Assembly: GCA_964537285.1 (NCBI GenBank)
Contig: CAZHZT010000195.1
Coordinates: 1-6,198 of the forward strand
DNA from: CAZHZT01 sp964537285
GTDB taxonomy: Bacteria > Bacteroidota > Bacteroidia > Chitinophagales > Saprospiraceae
Reading direction: 5' to 3'
DNA length: 6,198 nt
The position numbers and the translations under genes are program-made. Numbering within the stretch: the first letter of the stretch is position 1; the number at the start of each line of letters is the position of its first letter. Below, in pieces: positions 1-6,117 of this stretch. The notes beneath the pieces were generated by a model. That model ran no database searches, was not told the DNA's origin, and worked only from the letters and a program-made list of their open reading frames with translations.

Positions 1-1
1 A

Positions 2-91
2 TCACGCAAAGTTAAGCTTTCAAATGATTTTACGCTTCGTTTGCGTAACATCAGTCAACTAATTACAAATAAAAAGGAGGCTGTCTCATAA
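2..91 (+). CDS. possible 3' end of an upstream CDS (partial)
   Basis: Frame 2 is open from the window edge for 29 codons and stops at TAA 89-91. The translated end reads LSNDFTLRLRNISQLITN and then KKEAVS. The stop codon and the last residues lie inside the left terminal repeat of the palindromic element that starts at 62. If the frame is real, the element supplied the present C-terminus, and the original gene would have been cut or slightly altered by the insertion. No domain can be recognised in so short a piece, and an open stretch of this length can occur by chance. It could equally be non-coding flank. Confidence 0.22.
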   Translation, partial: SRKVKLSNDFTLRLRNISQLITNKKEAVS

Positions 92-94
92 GTA
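62..94 (+). repeat. left terminal inverted repeat of the palindromic element
   Basis: It pairs with 485-517 with a single mismatch (T70 against the complement of the other arm). The inner part, from GGAGGCTGTCTC onward, is the likely transposase-recognised terminus. The outer A-rich part, from ATTACAAA, may be either element or a pre-existing palindromic target such as a terminator stem. Confidence 0.8.
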
Positions 95-194
95 GGTTCG
101 ATGCGCTTGGCAGGAAATTTTCTTTTTCGAGAGGCGTTCTTTTTGGGTTCTAGATGATTTCATTTGGTCGAAATTAATTTGGGAAGTCCTTAAA

Positions 195-240
195 GCAGGC
201 CGTTAGGCCTGCCTGATCGTAGCCCTGGGTGCTCCCAGGG
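195..240. repeat. left-arm double hairpin (CAGGCC/GGCCTG and CCCTGGG/CCCAGGG)
   Basis: Two local hairpins lie side by side within the left arm. The first is CAGGCC-GTTA-GGCCTG (about 197-212). The second is CCCTGGG (223-229), loop TGCT, CCCAGGG (234-240). Both recur as inverted partners in the right arm, so this arm can fold on itself or pair with the other arm. Short GC-rich hairpins of this kind resemble REP sequences. Confidence 0.65.
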
Positions 241-260
241 GTATAAGATATAGAGACCAA

Positions 261-326
261 CTTCCGCGTAGCGGAAGCACATCATAGGCCATTGCTCTTT
301 TGCAGTGTGCTTCCGCTACGCGGAAG
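261..326. repeat. central paired hairpins CTTCCGC/GCGGAAG, twice inverted
   Basis: CTTCCGC-GTA-GCGGAAG occupies 261-277 and CTTCCGC-TAC-GCGGAAG occupies 310-326. Each is a 7-bp stem with a 3-nt loop, and the two copies are inverted to each other around a 26-nt spacer (281-306). Pairing extends to 20 bp, because GCAC at 277-280 meets GTGC at 307-310. The form is that of a BIME, two REPs in opposite orientation. Confidence 0.7.
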
Positions 327-346
327 AAATTTGGTGTAAATCCTTT

Positions 347-395
347 CCCCAGGAACACCTGGGGCTTCGATCAGGCAGGCCTAACGGCCTGCTTT
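347..395. repeat. right-arm double hairpin, mirror of 192-240
   Basis: CCCCAGG (347-353), loop AACA, CCTGGGG (358-364) is followed by the hairpin CAGGCC-TAAC-GGCCTG. The segment 368-395 is the perfect 28-nt reverse complement of 192-219, while the CCCCAGG hairpin has diverged in loop and stem from its left partner. Stretches that are perfectly kept beside ones that have drifted suggest selection or recombination acting on the stems. Confidence 0.65.
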
Positions 396-484
396 TTGTT
401 CTTAAAACATTTACCAAATAAAATCATCTAAAACCCAAAAAGAACGCCTCTCAAGTGAAAATACTCCTCCCGAATTGAACGAAT

Positions 485-517
485 TACTTATGAGACAGCC
501 TCCTTTTTGTTTGTAAT
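485..517 (-). repeat. right terminal inverted repeat of the palindromic element
   Basis: Reverse-complement partner of 62-94, 32 of 33 identical. The match stops abruptly at 518, because 61 and 518 no longer pair. This defines the outer border of the symmetrical region. Confidence 0.8.
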
Positions 518-616
518 CATTCACTCAAACCGTAAAATGTCAACTTACGACAAAACCTTTACATGATTTTCCTGTAATTGGCTATTTAATCTAATCATAA
601 TTTGTAATATCTTTAT

Positions 617-624
617 TAATTTTG
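617..624 (+). promoter_or_regulatory. candidate -7 element (TAnnTTTG) for the 643 gene
   Basis: The octamer TAATTTTG matches the Bacteroidota -7 consensus TAnnTTTG and sits 18 nt before the ATG at 643. That would give a short leader of about 12 nt. A TTTG at 601-604 could act as the upstream -33 box, but the spacing (12 nt) is shorter than usual. A chance match in AT-rich DNA is possible. Confidence 0.35.
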
Positions 625-642
625 CATAAAATTTTTTTTAGC

Positions 643-1329
643 ATGAAACACCTGTACGCAACATTATATTTGGTAATCTTTTCTTTCTCTGTCTCTTTTG
701 CCCAAAATTTTACCATCGATCCGGATACGATACTCAGCGAAAACGCCGAATTAGATGTGTATACAGAGTACTATATATACATGCATCCCAATGTGGATTC
801 TTTATATCTTTCCTGGAGATTGGTAGGAAATACTTTCCCGGATGGTTGGACTTATGATTTGTGTGACCTGGGCACTTGTTATACAGATCTTCCAAATACC
901 GGAGATATGACTAGCCCGGCAACAGCCGAAGAAAGTGGTTACCTGAAACTTATACTTAATCCCCGGGATGTTCCCGCTTCAGGCTTATTGTCCTTTTGGG
1001 TTTATGAAACAGGGCATCAGGACGAATACATAACGGTGCATTTTGACATCAGTGCCGGAACAACCTCTACTACATATCCTGTGGAGCAGCAATTTGAAGT
1101 ATTCCCCAACCCAACATCCAATGAATTGATCATTAAGCCGAAAGAAATGAGAAGCATGATCGAAGAAATCATTATTTATGACCAGCTTGGGCGCCAGGTA
1201 AAAAGTTTCTCCGGTTTTCAGGCCGGAACATTATATTTTGATAACCTAGGACTCAAAGATGGCATGCACACTTTAGTGATCCAAAGCAATAAAAAAACTT
1301 ATACGGGCAAGATTTTGGTTAAAAATTAA
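643..1329 (+). CDS. small secreted protein with T9SS type-A sorting domain
   Basis: The protein has 228 residues, counted from ATG 643. An in-frame TTG at 622 would add seven residues before the signal peptide, and 643 is preferred because it begins a canonical one: MKH, then hydrophobic LYATLYLVIFSFSVSFA, with cleavage likely after A20 before QNF. Residues about 21-138 form a predicted beta-rich domain of unknown function. It has SWRLVGN and FPDGW, then two cysteines five residues apart (C74 in LCDLG and C79 in TCY), which could form a disulfide in the periplasm or outside. A short linker GTTSTTYP leads to a type-A T9SS sorting domain (about 151-228) starting FEVFPNPTSNELII, with IIIYDQLGRQV and ending GKILVKN. 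Such domains direct export across the outer membrane and are usually cleaved by PorU-type sortase. The next gene, 148 bp downstream, carries the same type of tail. No catalytic motif is seen, so an adhesive or matrix role is only a guess. Export route is secure, molecular function unknown. Confidence 0.88.
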   Translation: MKHLYATLYLVIFSFSVSFAQNFTIDPDTILSENAELDVYTEYYIYMHPNVDSLYLSWRLVGNTFPDGWTYDLCDLGTCYTDLPNTGDMTSPATAEESGYLKLILNPRDVPASGLLSFWVYETGHQDEYITVHFDISAGTTSTTYPVEQQFEVFPNPTSNELIIKPKEMRSMIEEIIIYDQLGRQVKSFSGFQAGTLYFDNLGLKDGMHTLVIQSNKKTYTGKILVKN

Positions 1330-1477
1330 GGCCCTCTATATCAAAAACCTAAACCCAGTAATTCCTGCTTCGGAACGCATTTAAAAACGATTTTTTGCGC
1401 CTACGGCGCGAGATTTCTTTAAAGTAAGCATCACTGACCTAAACCTGTATTACATTAAATAATTAAATTATATCATC
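1330..1477. other. intergenic spacer between the two T9SS cargo genes
   Basis: This 148-bp gap has no reading frame worth calling. It holds the short GC hairpin at 1397-1409 and an AT-rich leader just before the next ATG. No clear terminator with a U-tract and no consensus TAnnTTTG box were found, so whether the two genes share a transcript is open. Confidence 0.5.
1397..1409. repeat. short GC-rich hairpin GCGCC-TAC-GGCGC (REP-like)
   Basis: A 5-bp perfect stem with loop TAC stands out in AT-rich surroundings, directly after a run of six T. The loop and layout match CTTCCGC-TAC-GCGGAAG at 310-326, although the stem differs. It could be a solitary REP-like unit, or a weak structure between the two coding regions. 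Confidence 0.45.
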
Positions 1478-4400
1478 ATGAAGGGAGCATCTACATCCAT
1501 TCTTTTTTTATTTCTCTCCGTGTTCGTCTGGGCACAATCTACACAAATCAACCTACTTAGCGACAATGTTCAAGGCACAACGGTACAGTTGACCCTTGAT
1601 GGTTATTCATTTGCTAATGTAGAAACCCCACAAGGAACGGCTCAAATTATTCAAATTGAAGACGGAACACCAATCCTGGAGAAAGGTGCACCCGATTTAC
1701 CTAAAATTTCCAGCTCAATTGTCATCCCTTGGGATACTAAAATGGAAATCAACGTACTGAATTCAAGCTATAAGGAGTTCTACAATGTTGAAGTAGCTCC
1801 TTCTAAAGGGAATCTTTATCGCAATGTCAATCCCGAGGATGTCGCTTTCGAATATGGCCCGGTTTACCAAAAAGATGCGTTCTATCCTACTAAGGTCGCT
1901 ACAACGAGAGCACCTTTTGTAATGCGCGATTTTGCGGGCCAAACCATTGTATTTAACCCTATTCAGTACAATCCGGTCAGTAAAACACTGCGCGTATACG
2001 ATGAGATCACTGTGGAGCTAACGCCTGCTACTGAAGCAAGTTCCCTATCCAGAACACCTGCTACAGGAAAGATCGTAGCTCCTTTTGCTGATATCTACAG
2101 TCGTCAGTTCTTAAACTTTAGTGCCTTAGCTGATTATGACCCGGTAGCAGATTGGGGTAATATGCTTATCGTTGCTTATGATGATTACATCGATCAAATG
2201 TCTCCTTATGCTCGTTGGAAAGTGGAGCAAGGTATTCCTACAGAGCTGGTTCCATTCAGTGAAGTGGGAACAAATCAAGATGACCTTTTAAACTATGTGC
2301 GTGATTATTACAATGACAATGGCTTAACTTACCTTTTGTTGGTTGGTGACGAAAACACAATTCCAACGATCATGGTAAATTATGGTGGTTTATACAGCTG
2401 TGATAACTGTTTTGGTTATATGAGCGATAACGACCACTACCCGGATCTTTTTGTAGGTCGCTTCAATGCTGAAGATGCTGATCAGGTACAAACAATGATC
2501 GACCGTGCGCTTGAGTACGAAAAGAATCCTAGCATGGATAACTTAGAGTGGTTCGAAACGTCTCTCGGCTTGGCTTCAAATGAAGGAGCTGGCATCGGAA
2601 ACGAGGGCGAATCAGATTATGAACACCAGAATAACTTAAAAACTCAATTACTTGATTATACTTTTGCTAGTGTTTATGAGTTTTATGATGGCTCCCAAGG
2701 AGGTGTTTCACCAACACCTGGCGATGTAACAGCAGATGCAAATGGCAATGCGAATGCAAACATGATCAATAATGTTTTGAATGATAAAGGAGCTTCTTTG
2801 ATGAACTATACCGGCCACGGCTGGGAGCAAGGCGTTTCTTCCGGAAGTTATGATGTAACTGCGGTTAATCAGTTGACAAACGTTGGGCATTACCCATTTT
2901 TCATTGTAGTTGCCTGCTGTACAGGTGATTTTACAGATAATGCAGGAGGTGATTGCCTGGGAGAAGCCTGGATTCGTGCTACAGATGATAATACCGGAGA
3001 ACCGACAGGGGGTATCGGCGGTATTTTTGCCTCTATATACCAAAGCTGGGCTCCTCCAATGGAAGGGCAAGATGAAATGATCAATATCATTACCGAGGCT
3101 GTAAGTTACTCTACTCGCCACACAATCGGTGGCATCGCTATTAATGGATTTGCTTCTATGAATGATGAATACGGCGCTTCTGGAGATGAAATGACCGACA
3201 CCTGGAATATTTTTGGGGATCCTTCCGTAGTACTTCGTACCGCAGCTCCGTCTGACATGGTAGTAACACACCAACCAACTACACCAATGGGTTCTGATCA
3301 ATTATTGGTAAATTGTGATGTGGAAGGTGCTTTAATCAGTATTACTCAGGACGGAATTTTGCTGGGAACAGGTATCATTGATAATGGTGAGGTAACCGTT
3401 TCTTTCAACGAATCCATTACTTCCGTAGAGGACCTTAAGGTTACCGCTACAGCTTTCAATCATATTCCATACCAGGGTCCGGTTCTTGTTCTCTTAAGTG
3501 GCCCGTATGTAGTTGTAGACAACTATACAATTGAAGACCCAAGCGGTAACAATAATAATTTGGCCGATTTTGGAGAAAGTATTCTTTTCAACGTAGAGCT
3601 AAAAAATATTGGCCTTAGTACAGCAATTAATGTAAAAGGAACATTGACCACTGCTGATAACCAAATTACAATTACAGACAATGAAGATACCTGGGGCGAT
3701 ATTGAAAGTGGTAACTCTATCAATAATTCCGCAGCATTTGCCTTTACTATTGCTGATGACATTGAAGATCAGCACGAAGTAAAATTCGACTTAGAAATTA
3801 CGGATGATGAAGACAATACCTTCGTCCTTCCTATTAAAATCACAGTCAACGCACCAATAATTGAAGTGCTTGACATAAGCTTTGACGATAGTGTACTGGG
3901 TAACGGTAACGGTCGCCTGGATGAAGGAGAAACAGTAACGCTTCGCATCCAAAACATTAACAACGGCCACAGCATGTCTCCTTCTGCAATGGGTACACTT
4001 GCCAGCAATAACTTATTCTTGAGCATTGGTGATCCAATGTACACCGTAGGTGAGATCAGTGAAAATGGCAGTTCAATCATCGATGCCGTCTATGAAATCG
4101 TAATTGAAGATGAAGTACCATTCAACAATTTGGCTCACTTCAACTACGATGTAAGTGCAGGAGCGTATGGTGATGAAGCTATTTTCAATGCTAAAATCAA
4201 TCTGTTGGTAGAAGATTTTGAAAGTAATACCTTTGACCAATACGACTGGTCTTCTGAAGGGAAGCTTCCTTGGTTCATTACCAACGAAGTGACTTACGAA
4301 GGCGAATCGGCTTCTCAATCAGGCGGTATCTCTCACAGCGAGGAATCCGTAATGATTCTGGATGTAAATGTCCTAGAAGCAGGTGAAATGTCTTTCCATT

Positions 4401-4903
4401 ACAAAGTATCTAGTGAAGCTGAATATGATATACTGAGCTTCCATATCGATGGCGTTAAGCAAGATGAATGGTCAGGAGAAATTGATTGGACCGAAGTTGT
4501 CTACATGCTTGAGGAAGGAGAGCATGAATTGAAGTGGATCTACGCAAAAGATCAGATTTTCAGCCAGGGTGATGACGCTGCCTGGGTTGACTTTGTCACT
4601 CTGCCTGTAATTGAGATCGTGAACACCTCGACTACTTCTATTTTCAATCAGGAAAGCTTCGAAATTATGCCAAATCCAGTAGCTCAAAATGCTACGATCA
4701 CTTACGAATTAACCGCTAATTCTGATATTCAAATCAATGTATTGAATGCTGCCGGTCAAAAAGTAACTAATTTGTTTTCAGGAACAAATAATACAGGCAA
4801 GCATCAGTTCAGCTGGAATGCCAATACATTGAGCAGTGGAATTTACTTCATTGAGCTTCGTTCAGGCAGCAATACCTTGATCAAAAAATTAGTTAAGCAA
4901 TAA
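1478..4903 (+). CDS. gingipain-like C25 family cysteine protease, secreted by T9SS
   Basis: The 1141-residue product is predicted to be an exported cysteine endopeptidase of clan CD, family C25 (gingipain family). The signal peptide is residues 1-19 (SILFLFLSVFVWA, cut before QST). Residues about 20-185 resemble the C25 propeptide, with APDLPKISSSIVIP at 71-84. The catalytic region covers about 225-590: LLLVGDENTIP (286-296), DNDHYPDLFVGRF (317-329) followed by a dimer-like helix IDRALEYEKNP, the catalytic-His motif NYTGHG with H447, and FFIVVACCTGDF with the likely nucleophile C480. The closing NIFGDPSVVLRT (577-588) is typical of the family. An Ig-like segment follows (about 590-670), then two related modules (about 676-792 and 793-905), a beta-sandwich domain resembling cleaved-adhesin or MAM-like folds (about 910-1045), and a type-A sorting domain (1061-1141, FEIMPNPVAQ to IKKLVKQ). 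Start ATG 1478 is supported by the signal peptide. Cleavage specificity cannot be read from sequence. Likely roles are nutrient proteolysis or surface processing; C25 members also include the T9SS sortase PorU, but this protein carries a sorting domain and so looks like cargo. Confidence 0.9.
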   Translation: MKGASTSILFLFLSVFVWAQSTQINLLSDNVQGTTVQLTLDGYSFANVETPQGTAQIIQIEDGTPILEKGAPDLPKISSSIVIPWDTKMEINVLNSSYKEFYNVEVAPSKGNLYRNVNPEDVAFEYGPVYQKDAFYPTKVATTRAPFVMRDFAGQTIVFNPIQYNPVSKTLRVYDEITVELTPATEASSLSRTPATGKIVAPFADIYSRQFLNFSALADYDPVADWGNMLIVAYDDYIDQMSPYARWKVEQGIPTELVPFSEVGTNQDDLLNYVRDYYNDNGLTYLLLVGDENTIPTIMVNYGGLYSCDNCFGYMSDNDHYPDLFVGRFNAEDADQVQTMIDRALEYEKNPSMDNLEWFETSLGLASNEGAGIGNEGESDYEHQNNLKTQLLDYTFASVYEFYDGSQGGVSPTPGDVTADANGNANANMINNVLNDKGASLMNYTGHGWEQGVSSGSYDVTAVNQLTNVGHYPFFIVVACCTGDFTDNAGGDCLGEAWIRATDDNTGEPTGGIGGIFASIYQSWAPPMEGQDEMINIITEAVSYSTRHTIGGIAINGFASMNDEYGASGDEMTDTWNIFGDPSVVLRTAAPSDMVVTHQPTTPMGSDQLLVNCDVEGALISITQDGILLGTGIIDNGEVTVSFNESITSVEDLKVTATAFNHIPYQGPVLVLLSGPYVVVDNYTIEDPSGNNNNLADFGESILFNVELKNIGLSTAINVKGTLTTADNQITITDNEDTWGDIESGNSINNSAAFAFTIADDIEDQHEVKFDLEITDDEDNTFVLPIKITVNAPIIEVLDISFDDSVLGNGNGRLDEGETVTLRIQNINNGHSMSPSAMGTLASNNLFLSIGDPMYTVGEISENGSSIIDAVYEIVIEDEVPFNNLAHFNYDVSAGAYGDEAIFNAKINLLVEDFESNTFDQYDWSSEGKLPWFITNEVTYEGESASQSGGISHSEESVMILDVNVLEAGEMSFHYKVSSEAEYDILSFHIDGVKQDEWSGEIDWTEVVYMLEEGEHELKWIYAKDQIFSQGDDAAWVDFVTLPVIEIVNTSTTSIFNQESFEIMPNPVAQNATITYELTANSDIQINVLNAAGQKVTNLFSGTNNTGKHQFSWNANTLSSGIYFIELRSGSNTLIKKLVKQ

Positions 4904-4930
4904 AAAGAGTTGCACCAGCCTTTTTAAATA

Positions 4931-4968
4931 AACATAAATCATCCCGAAAATTCGGGATGATTTATGTT
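4931..4968. terminator. 18-bp perfect hairpin between convergent genes, likely bidirectional terminator
   Basis: AACATAAATCATCCCGAA (4931-4948) and its exact reverse complement (4951-4968) are separated by only AA. The hairpin lies 27 nt after the stop of the protease gene and just 7 nt beyond the stop of the opposite HAD gene, where a shared terminator would be expected. T-rich sequence follows on the forward side, and A/T-rich sequence lies beyond the stem on the other strand. Confidence 0.8.
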
Positions 4969-4975
4969 TCTATGA

Positions 4976-5608
4976 TTACTTTAAATACCCTTCAAAAACG
5001 TCCACAATTTCATTATCCGGATCGTGATGCGCGCCCCGGATTCCCAACTTAGCCGCGGCCTCAATATTTTCTACCTTATCATCAACAAAAAGGGTCTCTT
5101 CGGCCTTTATTCCCGCATCTTGAAGAACATGCTCGTAAATTTTCAAATCGGGTTTCCGCATTCGGACCACATGCGAGTAATAGGTATTATGAAAAAAGCG
5201 CTGATCAAAATCCGAAACGCCGTGGTCTTTTTCCAGATGCTTATAAATGATTTCTAAATGTATACCGTTGGTATTGCTGAGCAAATAGATTTGATAATCC
5301 TCCTTTAGCTTTTCTAAAAAGAGCAAACGATGTGCAGGAATACCTACAATCATGGAATTCCAAATATCAAGAATTTCAATGGCAGATAACCTGTGCTCGC
5401 TTTCCTGCTGAAAGGCATGGATAAAAGCTTCAGCAGAAAGGTCATTGATTTCTAAGCGATCAAAAATATTCCGCTCATGAAGTCGGTTGTAGAAGCGCTC
5501 GAAATCGTCTGCGCCTATTTTTTCGCGAAAGCGGTTGATCACTCCGGGAGGATCAATGTCAATGATAACCTGCCCGAAATCGAATATGATGTTTTTTATA
5601 ATTCCCAT
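4976..5608 (-). CDS. HAD-superfamily hydrolase, YihX-like sugar-phosphate phosphatase
   Basis: The 210-residue protein is read from ATG at 5608 (complement); a TTG one codon upstream is possible but less likely. It is a cytoplasmic HAD hydrolase of subfamily IA type with no signal peptide. Motif I is IIFDFGQVIID with the nucleophile D10. The usual second Asp is G12, as in the FDLGNV motif of E. coli YihX. Motif II is LLSNTNGIH with S111, motif III is MRKPDLKIY with K152, and motif IV is LFVDDKVEN with D176 and D177. The helical cap lies between motifs I and II (about 20-95). Length and the sequence SNTN...RKP...VDD match YihX, an alpha-D-glucose-1-phosphate phosphatase, but members of this group differ in substrate, so the exact sugar phosphate is not certain. 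It is convergent with the protease gene and shares its terminator region. Its upstream side (5609-5680) contains AATTTGTCA-like promoter fragments that I cannot assign with confidence. All core catalytic residues are present, so it appears functional. Confidence 0.88.
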   Translation of the reverse strand: MGIIKNIIFDFGQVIIDIDPPGVINRFREKIGADDFERFYNRLHERNIFDRLEINDLSAEAFIHAFQQESEHRLSAIEILDIWNSMIVGIPAHRLLFLEKLKEDYQIYLLSNTNGIHLEIIYKHLEKDHGVSDFDQRFFHNTYYSHVVRMRKPDLKIYEHVLQDAGIKAEETLFVDDKVENIEAAAKLGIRGAHHDPDNEIVDVFEGYLK

Positions 5609-5680
5609 CAATGGAAGATTTTAAAAAAGTTTCCGTTCTTTGACAAATTGTAATTTAACACCGAAGTTATTTACTTTTAA

Positions 5681-6007
5681 TTTTACTCGCAAAAGTTTTT
5701 CAGGAACGTTTGGGTTAAAAGCTGGTGGAAAACTCTCCATGGCCCTACTTCAGGTGATTTAGAGGAACCCCAGGTATTCAAATTTGTCGAAGCCCGTCAT
5801 CAAATTAATTGGAGTACCCCTTTCTCGAATAGTGTAATTGCTTACCATAATTTTGGCAGTGATCGTTTGCAGTTTAGAGGAAATTTATCGATGGCATTTC
5901 CGGTGTTTAAAGGCTTGAGTATGCAGCTCCAATCGGGTATTTTACCTTCGTTCGTACAGGCTGATGATTTTTATTTCGGCAGAGTCGCTTTAATTGGAAG
6001 TCTCTAA
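5681..6007 (+). pseudogene. C-terminal remnant of an outer-membrane beta-barrel-like protein
   Basis: A frame open from 5681 (just after a TAA at 5678-5680) to TAA 6005-6007 encodes about 108 residues with no usable start codon at its beginning; the first in-frame ATG is 5891. The product alternates polar and hydrophobic residues with many aromatics: FKFVEARHQINWSTPF, VIAYHNFGSDRLQFRG, LSMAFPVFKGLSMQLQSG, then FYFGRVALIGSL at the end. This is the pattern of amphipathic transmembrane beta-strands, with a C-terminal strand as in outer-membrane proteins. A hairpin follows the stop at 6015, as expected after a real gene end. The parallel frame +1 (about 5625-5762) also reads strand-like (GTFGLKAGGKLSMALL), so a frameshift near 5740-5760 may have broken an older gene. 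I read it as the 3' piece of a deleted gene; a short gene with a rare start codon is the alternative. The family is not recognised. Confidence 0.5.
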
Positions 6008-6014
6008 ATGAAAT

Positions 6015-6052
6015 AACATGAGTCATTCCGAACTTTCGGAATGACTCATGTT
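6015..6052. terminator. second 18-bp perfect hairpin, same design as 4931-4968
   Basis: AACATGAGTCATTCCGAA (6015-6032) pairs exactly with 6035-6052 across the loop CT. It begins 8 nt after the stop of the beta-barrel remnant. Stem length, loop length, outer AACAT...ATGTT and inner CCGAA...TTCGG are shared with the hairpin at 4931. Either both are intrinsic terminators of one style, or both are copies of a small dispersed palindrome used as a terminator. Confidence 0.7.
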
Positions 6053-6091
6053 TGTAAAAAACCTACATAGCTATGTTAATCAATGGCTTAT

Positions 6092-6117
6092 CTACTTTTT
6101 CCTTGATGAAAAAGTAG
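6092..6117. repeat. 10-bp hairpin at the start of a probable dispersed repeat
   Basis: CTACTTTTTC (6092-6101), loop CTTGAT, GAAAAAGTAG (6108-6117) is perfect. A competing pairing exists between CCTTGAT (6101-6107) and ATCAAGG (6124-6130), so two exclusive structures are possible. The surrounding text (AAAAAGTAGCAAAAAATCAA) looks, from memory only, like a common interspersed sequence of Bacteroidota genomes. Confidence 0.5.

Larger units (their letters stand above)
62..517. mobile_element. Large nested palindromic element (MITE-like / REP-cluster-like), non-coding
   Basis: The 456-bp segment is an imperfect palindrome centred near 290. The outer arms 62-94 and 485-517 match as inverted repeats at 32 of 33 positions and carry the core GGAGGCTGTCTCATAAGTA. 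Inside them, 129-168 pairs with 413-452 (38 of 40), 192-219 pairs perfectly with 368-395 (28 of 28), and 261-280 pairs perfectly with 307-326 (20 of 20). The stretches between these blocks are diverged but still partly alignable (about 95-128 with 453-484, and 221-243 with 344-366). No open frame of meaningful length lies inside. The architecture fits a non-autonomous element moved by a transposase encoded elsewhere; the outer core resembles insertion-sequence termini I remember from Bacteroidota, but the family cannot be fixed here. No direct target duplication is seen next to the 33-bp ends. As RNA it would fold into one long branched hairpin, so it may also block read-through from the left. 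Confidence 0.75.

Noticed and set aside
4..46. 7-bp inverted repeat ACGCAAA ... TTTGCGT
   Set aside because: It is short with a 29-nt gap, and could arise by chance; there is nothing else to support a function.
261..326. riboswitch or structured cis-regulatory RNA for the downstream gene
   Set aside because: The structure is a symmetrical palindrome ending more than 120 nt before the gene and matches no riboswitch consensus I know; a mobile or REP-type origin explains it better.
192..395. CRISPR-like repeat array
   Set aside because: The repeats are inverted pairs, not evenly spaced direct repeats, and there are no uniform spacers or cas genes.
622..642. TTG start seven codons upstream of the small secreted protein
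   Set aside because: It would place HKIFFS before a complete signal peptide and would overlap the candidate -7 promoter box; ATG 643 is a better start.
2708..3301. 197-codon open frame on the minus strand inside the protease gene
   Set aside because: It lies fully antisense to the C25 catalytic domain, whose motifs are intact. Its translation is rich in Cys, Ile and His without any domain pattern, so it is a shadow frame.
3523..4687. several minus-strand open frames under the C-terminal half of the protease gene
   Set aside because: They overlap the real coding strand throughout, have no plausible starts, and show low-complexity Ser/Leu/Ile translations.
1478..4903. PorU-type sortase identity for the C25 protease
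   Set aside because: PorU is the C25 sortase that works on cargo tails; this protein carries its own type-A sorting domain and adhesin-like modules, so cargo protease is the more sensible reading.
5024..5257. 77-codon forward frame inside the HAD gene
   Set aside because: It is antisense to a reading frame with all four HAD motifs and has no signal or domain pattern of its own.
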